Positions 60,223-64,000 of a stretch of 64,000 bases of DNA are shown one piece after another. The position numbers and the translations under genes are program-made. The stretch covers positions 248,001-312,000 of the forward strand of contig NZ_WBJS01000004.1 in assembly GCF_009296265.1 (NCBI RefSeq), written 5' to 3'. The stretch comes from Thioclava sp. JE_KL1 (GTDB lineage: Bacteria; Pseudomonadota; Alphaproteobacteria; Rhodobacterales; Rhodobacteraceae). The notes beneath the pieces were generated by a model, which was given only the letters and a program-made list of their open reading frames with translations, ran no database searches and was not told where the DNA came from. Every line of letters starts with the position of its first letter. The stretch's first letter is position 1.

Positions 60223-61743
60223 TCACTCGCCCTGTTTCTTGATCCGCCCGTCGAGCTTGGGCGCGACCGTGCCCTTGTTCTCGACATAGGTCATCACGTC
60301 ATTGGCCATCAGGTTACCATTGCCCGCGTTCACGATGACCTTGCCACCGCCAAGCGCGCCATACCCATCGCCGCCGCCCAGCATGTAATCGTTGGTCGCG
60401 ACCTTGTAGACCTTGTCCTTGTCGAGCGGCTCATCGCCCACCTCGACCGAGACCACGCGCGAACCGGCCGGCGCGCTCGGATCATAGACCACGCTCATGC
60501 CCGATATCTGGGGGAAACGACCCGCGCCGTTCTCGACCTGGCTGAAGCCGTTCTCCAGCGCGCTCAGCAGCTGCGAGCCGGGGATCTCGGTCACCACCGT
60601 CTTGTTGCCGAAGGGCAGCTCGGTCAGCACGTCCTTGCGGGTGATCTTGTGGCCCGCATCATAGGTCGTGTCGCCCCGGATGCCGCCGCCATTGATCAGC
60701 GTCACATCGGCCTTCGTCGCATCGCGCAGCGCATCGGCGATCAGATCGCCCATCGTGCTCTCCTGCGAGCGCACGACATTGCGCCGCGAGTCCAGCTCGG
60801 TCTCCGACGTGCCGATCTGCTGGCCGAGATTGTCGTCGAGCTGCTTTTTGAACCCGTTGACCAGATCCATCGATTCCGGGTCCGGTGTGACGTTCGCGGT
60901 GTCGATCCAGCGGAAATTCGGGGTCCAGCTGATCTTGCGCTTGCCGTCCTTCTCGGAGATGTCGACGGTCAGATCGAGCGGCTGCAGATAACGCGCGTCG
61001 ATCGAGGTCTCCACGTAAGCCGTGATCCCGTCATAGAACATCGCGTTGAGGTGGTCGTCGCCCGACATGATCACGTCGAAATCCTGGCTCGCGATCAGCT
61101 TGCGGTCGTTCGACTGGTCGGTCTGCACGACGCCGATCACCAGATCCGCACCGTCCTCACGGGCCTTCTTGGCGGCCGCGATTGCCGTGTCGACGGTCGG
61201 CTGGAATTTCAGATCGCCCGAATTGGCGACCTCGGGCGTGGTGTCTTGGGCCACCGGCACGAGCGCGACCTTGAGCCCTGCGATCTCCTTCATCATCACG
61301 CCGCCGAGCCCCTGAATGGGCGAGCCATCGGCTTGCGTGATGTTGATCGCGGCCCAGGGGTATTTCGAGCCTTCCATCTTCTTCTCGAAATTCTCCGGCC
61401 CGAAATCGAACTCATGGTTGCCCGGCACTGCGATGTCGAAGGGCACGATATTGGTCAGGTCGATCGTGTTCTGGCCTTCGTCGATCCCCGACAGAAGCGA
61501 GGGCGAGAGCATGTCGCCATCGAAGACATAGAGCGTGTTGGGATTGTCCGCCCGCTCCTTCTTGGCGACCGCGTTGAGCCGCGCGAAACCGCCACGCTCG
61601 CCATCGCCGTCGAAATTGTAAATATCGCCGACCCCGAGGATCGTGAGCTTCACCGTCTCGGCCTGAATGGGCCCTGCGGCCAGAAGCCCGGTCGAGGCGG
61701 CGCCCAGCATGAAGGCAGCCAGACGGCGCTTGAAATCGGACAT
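60223..61743 (-). CDS. bifunctional metallophosphatase/5'-nucleotidase
   Basis: A 506-aa exported protein: signal peptide (cleavage near residue 28, IQA/E), metallophosphatase domain (about 30-290) with VPGNHEFDFG, and a C-terminal 5'-nucleotidase domain with NGGGIRGD and GGDGYGALGGG. The usual first motif N-D-x-H is changed to GVGDIYNFDG, so one metal ligand may be supplied differently. It likely salvages nucleotide phosphate in the periplasm. TM segments are absent. Confidence 0.9.
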   Translation of the reverse strand: MSDFKRRLAAFMLGAASTGLLAAGPIQAETVKLTILGVGDIYNFDGDGERGGFARLNAVAKKERADNPNTLYVFDGDMLSPSLLSGIDEGQNTIDLTNIVPFDIAVPGNHEFDFGPENFEKKMEGSKYPWAAINITQADGSPIQGLGGVMMKEIAGLKVALVPVAQDTTPEVANSGDLKFQPTVDTAIAAAKKAREDGADLVIGVVQTDQSNDRKLIASQDFDVIMSGDDHLNAMFYDGITAYVETSIDARYLQPLDLTVDISEKDGKRKISWTPNFRWIDTANVTPDPESMDLVNGFKKQLDDNLGQQIGTSETELDSRRNVVRSQESTMGDLIADALRDATKADVTLINGGGIRGDTTYDAGHKITRKDVLTELPFGNKTVVTEIPGSQLLSALENGFSQVENGAGRFPQISGMSVVYDPSAPAGSRVVSVEVGDEPLDKDKVYKVATNDYMLGGGDGYGALGGGKVIVNAGNGNLMANDVMTYVENKGTVAPKLDGRIKKQGE

Positions 61744-61949
61744 TTCGGTCTCCCTGCGGAATAATCTTTTTTCATAGACCCCGAGCGGCCGCAGTTATCG
61801 GCGCGCCGAGGCGTGAGAGAAAGATTAGCCGCACTCTGCCACGGCGCAAACCGATAGTCGGATGACCTTGCGTTCTCGTGATAGGCAGCGCCTGTTTTCG
61901 CGTCACTTCGCAGGCGGTAGAAGCGCGCGGACGCGACCGGCCACCCCTG

Positions 61950-63374
61950 TCAGACCAAGGTGCCCGCCAAACGTGCGAACAGCGCATGCGCCGATGGCTC
62001 GTCGATCAGATCGACGGTGAATTGCGCGAAGGTCAGGCCGGTCTCGGGCGCGCTCGCGAACATGATGCGCACATCGTCGCCGGCTTCCGTGATCGTGTCG
62101 AGCTGGCCTCCGAACACGGTGGTGTAGTTCCCGGCGAACCCGGCCACCAGGTTCTCCAGCGCCTTGGCGCAGGCCACGATCTCGTCCGACGACCCTTTGA
62201 CGGGCCGCAGAATCCGGTCTCTGGGGCCGATCCGCCCGGCAAGCTGCAAGCCTTCGGGCAGCTCGATACCGAGCCTGAGCCGCGTGGTGGCCAGCAGCAG
62301 CGGGCTGTCCTGCTTGGTTTCTATCTCGGCTTCGGTTTCGGGCATTTCGGACCCGGTGACATTCGGCCCCGGCTCGCGACCGGGCTCACGCTCCGCGTCA
62401 CGGCCCGGCTTGGACGAGCGTGTGACCCGTCGCGGCGACACTTCGGGCGTGCGGTCGACGGGATGCGGGTCAGGCCGGAACTCGGGTTCGGCCCCAGGTG
62501 GCGCGACGGGCGCGCCGGAATTTGCCGGTTGCGAAGCACGTTTACCCACGCTGCGCGCGCGGAACGGCAGCACCGCGCCCCCATGTTCGGAGAGCAGCGG
62601 CGAGGGCGCGTCATGTGTGCCGATCGCCAGATCGGCCTCGGTCTCGGGATCGAGCGAGTCGAGCCCCACCACCGCGCGGCCCGTCATCGCCCCGAGCGCC
62701 GCGATCAGCGCCGCACCGCCGCTGCGCTGGAAGGCTTCATCCGAGGTCTCGGCCTCGCGCAAAAGATCGCGCGCCCCGTACAGGAAGGCGACCCGCGAGA
62801 AATAGGCCGCCGACTCGCGCTGAACCCGCGCTTTCAGCTTCGCCCGGTCGGGGTCGTTGCGCAGCTTGTCGCCGCGCGAAATCGCAAGCAGGCAATCCGA
62901 CGGGCGCGCAGGCCCGAGCCGCTCGATCATCGTCTTTTCGGTCAGCCGCCATGCCTGCGAGGCGATCGTCACCCAGATCATCACGTCGCAGGTCGCGATC
63001 AGGCCGATCTGCTCTTCGTTCACGTCTTCGGGGCGGCTCAGCGGCACTTCGACGAATTCGAAGCCCTGCAAATGCGGCTGCGCGGAATAGACGTAAATCT
63101 CGGACGGCACCGCCCAGCCTTCTTCGACCTCCGCTTCGTCGATCTCGCGCCCCGTCGCGTCGCGCATCACCACGCCCGGCATCGCGCGGTAGCGCGCGAC
63201 GACCGTTGGACGCTCGGTCCGGCCCAGATTGTCGCCGATGCTGCGCGCGCGCAAAATCGCGTTGAGCACAGTGGACTTGCCGGAATTGACCTCGCCGCAA
63301 ATCGCCACCCGAAGGGGCGCGCGATGTGGATCGGGCGGCGCGTCCTCGCGGTTGAGCTCTTGCTTGAAAATCAT
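61950..63374 (-). CDS. dynamin-like P-loop GTPase with disordered insert
   Basis: A 474-aa protein. The N-terminal P-loop is GEVNSGKST (G27-T35), followed by the effector-like TERPTVVARYRAMPG and a degenerate G3 where DxxG is replaced by VPLSRPEDV. A TIASQAWRLTEKT stretch and a G4-like ISRGDKL follow. Residues about 265-355 are Pro/Arg/Glu-rich and disordered; a small C-terminal domain (about 360-474) follows. It is coupled (13 bases) to an upstream helical-protein gene. Such pairs resemble bacterial dynamin-like systems; the role is unknown. Confidence 0.65.
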   Translation of the reverse strand: MIFKQELNREDAPPDPHRAPLRVAICGEVNSGKSTVLNAILRARSIGDNLGRTERPTVVARYRAMPGVVMRDATGREIDEAEVEEGWAVPSEIYVYSAQPHLQGFEFVEVPLSRPEDVNEEQIGLIATCDVMIWVTIASQAWRLTEKTMIERLGPARPSDCLLAISRGDKLRNDPDRAKLKARVQRESAAYFSRVAFLYGARDLLREAETSDEAFQRSGGAALIAALGAMTGRAVVGLDSLDPETEADLAIGTHDAPSPLLSEHGGAVLPFRARSVGKRASQPANSGAPVAPPGAEPEFRPDPHPVDRTPEVSPRRVTRSSKPGRDAEREPGREPGPNVTGSEMPETEAEIETKQDSPLLLATTRLRLGIELPEGLQLAGRIGPRDRILRPVKGSSDEIVACAKALENLVAGFAGNYTTVFGGQLDTITEAGDDVRIMFASAPETGLTFAQFTVDLIDEPSAHALFARLAGTLV

Positions 63375-63387
63375 TGCCCTTTCGCCC

Positions 63388-64000
63388 TTACGCTGCGCGC
63401 GTCGCGGGTTTGCGCCGCGGCATCATGGTGCTGCTGACGGCGCTCTCGATCGCGCCGAGATTGATCAGACGCCGTTCGAGAACTTCCAGCTTGCTCTGGA
63501 TTCGGGACGCCAGGCGGCTTTGCATCTGCGGATCACGGGCCAGCCGTTCCAACTCGGCCCGCTCCTGTTTGAGCTGCAAGGTCCGCTCGCGCACGATCAT
63601 CTCCATCATCCGCACCATCACCCGCAGCCGCGACCCGCCTGCGCTGGCGCGTTCTACCAGCGCCTCGCCATAGGCCTGCAGGATCTTCTCCACCGCCGGG
63701 CGCAGCTCTTCCGCCGCCACGATCCGCAACCCGTCGAGGGTCTTCTCGATATTCACGGTCGGACCGCGCCAGAAGGCCCAGCCCCGCTCCAGCGCGAAGT
63801 TGATGCGCAGCGCGCGCCGGGTCAGCGTCAGCGTCGAGGTGAAAGTGTCATGCGGCATATCCGACAGGTCGATTTCTTCGCTGGGATCGTCGAACCGGTC
63901 CGCCACCGTGGTGCGGCAGGCATGGATCGCATTGTCGAGCAGCACGTCGATCGCGGCACGCGACCGGGCGTAGCTTTTCGTCACCTCGCGTTCGAGCGCG
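63388..64000 (-). CDS. C-terminal part of a helical, probably dynamin-related protein (5' end outside window)
   Basis: The frame is open to the right edge; the visible 204 residues are highly helical, with a coiled-coil stretch near the end (about visible residues 133-180, with ERTLQLKQERAELERLARD). Codons run on past the GTG at 63984, so the true start lies further right. Position just upstream of the GTPase-like gene, and the helical character, fit the stalk-like region of a dynamin-type partner; this is inference. Confidence 0.55.
   Translation of the reverse strand, partial: ALEREVTKSYARSRAAIDVLLDNAIHACRTTVADRFDDPSEEIDLSDMPHDTFTSTLTLTRRALRINFALERGWAFWRGPTVNIEKTLDGLRIVAAEELRPAVEKILQAYGEALVERASAGGSRLRVMVRMMEMIVRERTLQLKQERAELERLARDPQMQSRLASRIQSKLEVLERRLINLGAIESAVSSTMMPRRKPATRAA

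Noticed and set aside
60124-61764. Open frame antisense to the 5'-nucleotidase
   Set aside because: Shadow frame rich in Arg, His and Asp; the sense strand carries a clear enzyme.
1-64000. CRISPR arrays, tRNA or rRNA genes, transposases, integrases
   Set aside because: No regularly spaced direct repeats, no T-loop consensus in the gaps, and no recombinase motifs were found.

Overview
The window is high-GC, densely packed DNA with long runs of genes joined by 4-base stop/start overlaps. Gene content and order point to an alphaproteobacterium of the Rhodobacterales (Rhodobacteraceae/Paracoccaceae). The markers are the ihfB-lapA-trpF-trpB order, an hsp20-DUF1150 pair, a SAM/SAH riboswitch in front of metK, an RpoH-type sigma factor, and a PutA without a DNA-binding domain next to a divergent Lrp-type regulator. 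A TsdA-like cytochrome would suit a thiosulfate-oxidising genus such as Thioclava, but the genus is a guess. The region reads as chromosome: I saw no transposase, integrase, phage gene, tRNA, rRNA or CRISPR array.

Layout. 1-6.1 kb: end of an unidentified gene, a 55-aa membrane protein, a VWA/CoxE-like protein, a small membrane protein, DedA, an M48 protease, and a translationally coupled membrane hydrolase-like gene and cytochrome P450. 6.2-9.1 kb: P-loop kinase and ThiE-like protein (-), TrmJ methyltransferase and a gluzincin-like protein (+). 9.1-13.1 kb: alr, an MlaE/MlaF lipid ABC transporter, a coiled-coil membrane protein and a PqiA-like protein. 13.1-18.2 kb: DUF1150 and Hsp20 behind a heat-shock promoter, DUF465, purEK, VOC and DoxX proteins, and a LysR regulator. 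18.2-19.9 kb: an unusual three-gene unit of two secreted proteins with Asp/Ser/Gly-rich tails and a membrane-anchored LuxR-type regulator. 20.0-32.6 kb: trpB, trpF, lapA, ihfB, rpsA, gpx, cmk, aroA, trmB, queF and metK with minor genes. 32.6-39.5 kb: lnt, corC-like, ybeY, DUF6476, rluD, cls and rpoH. 39.6-47.6 kb: an oxidoreductase, an FNT channel, SseB and a uracil-DNA glycosylase family protein, then capsule export (kpsT-kpsE) and kdsA, and a fumarylacetoacetase-family enzyme.

48.0-53.3 kb holds the most distinctive locus. It is an operon for a C-family (cbb3-like) haem-copper oxidase whose catalytic subunit carries a CcoS-like N-terminus, followed by a CcoO-like monohaem cytochrome, a membrane-anchored trihaem cytochrome in place of CcoP, and a membrane-anchored dihaem TsdA-like protein. 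The likely job is feeding electrons from thiosulfate or a related donor into O2 reduction. modABC follows. 55.9-61.7 kb: putA with its Lrp-type regulator, and a 5'-nucleotidase. The right end holds a dynamin-like P-loop GTPase and the 3' part of its upstream partner, cut by the window edge.

Regulatory signals: a SAM/SAH riboswitch (32511-32557, -), two matching RpoH-type promoters (in front of hsp20 and rpoH), a candidate ModE-type operator, several intrinsic terminators, and two families of GC-rich palindromic dispersed repeats. One repeat copy lies in frame inside a coding sequence.
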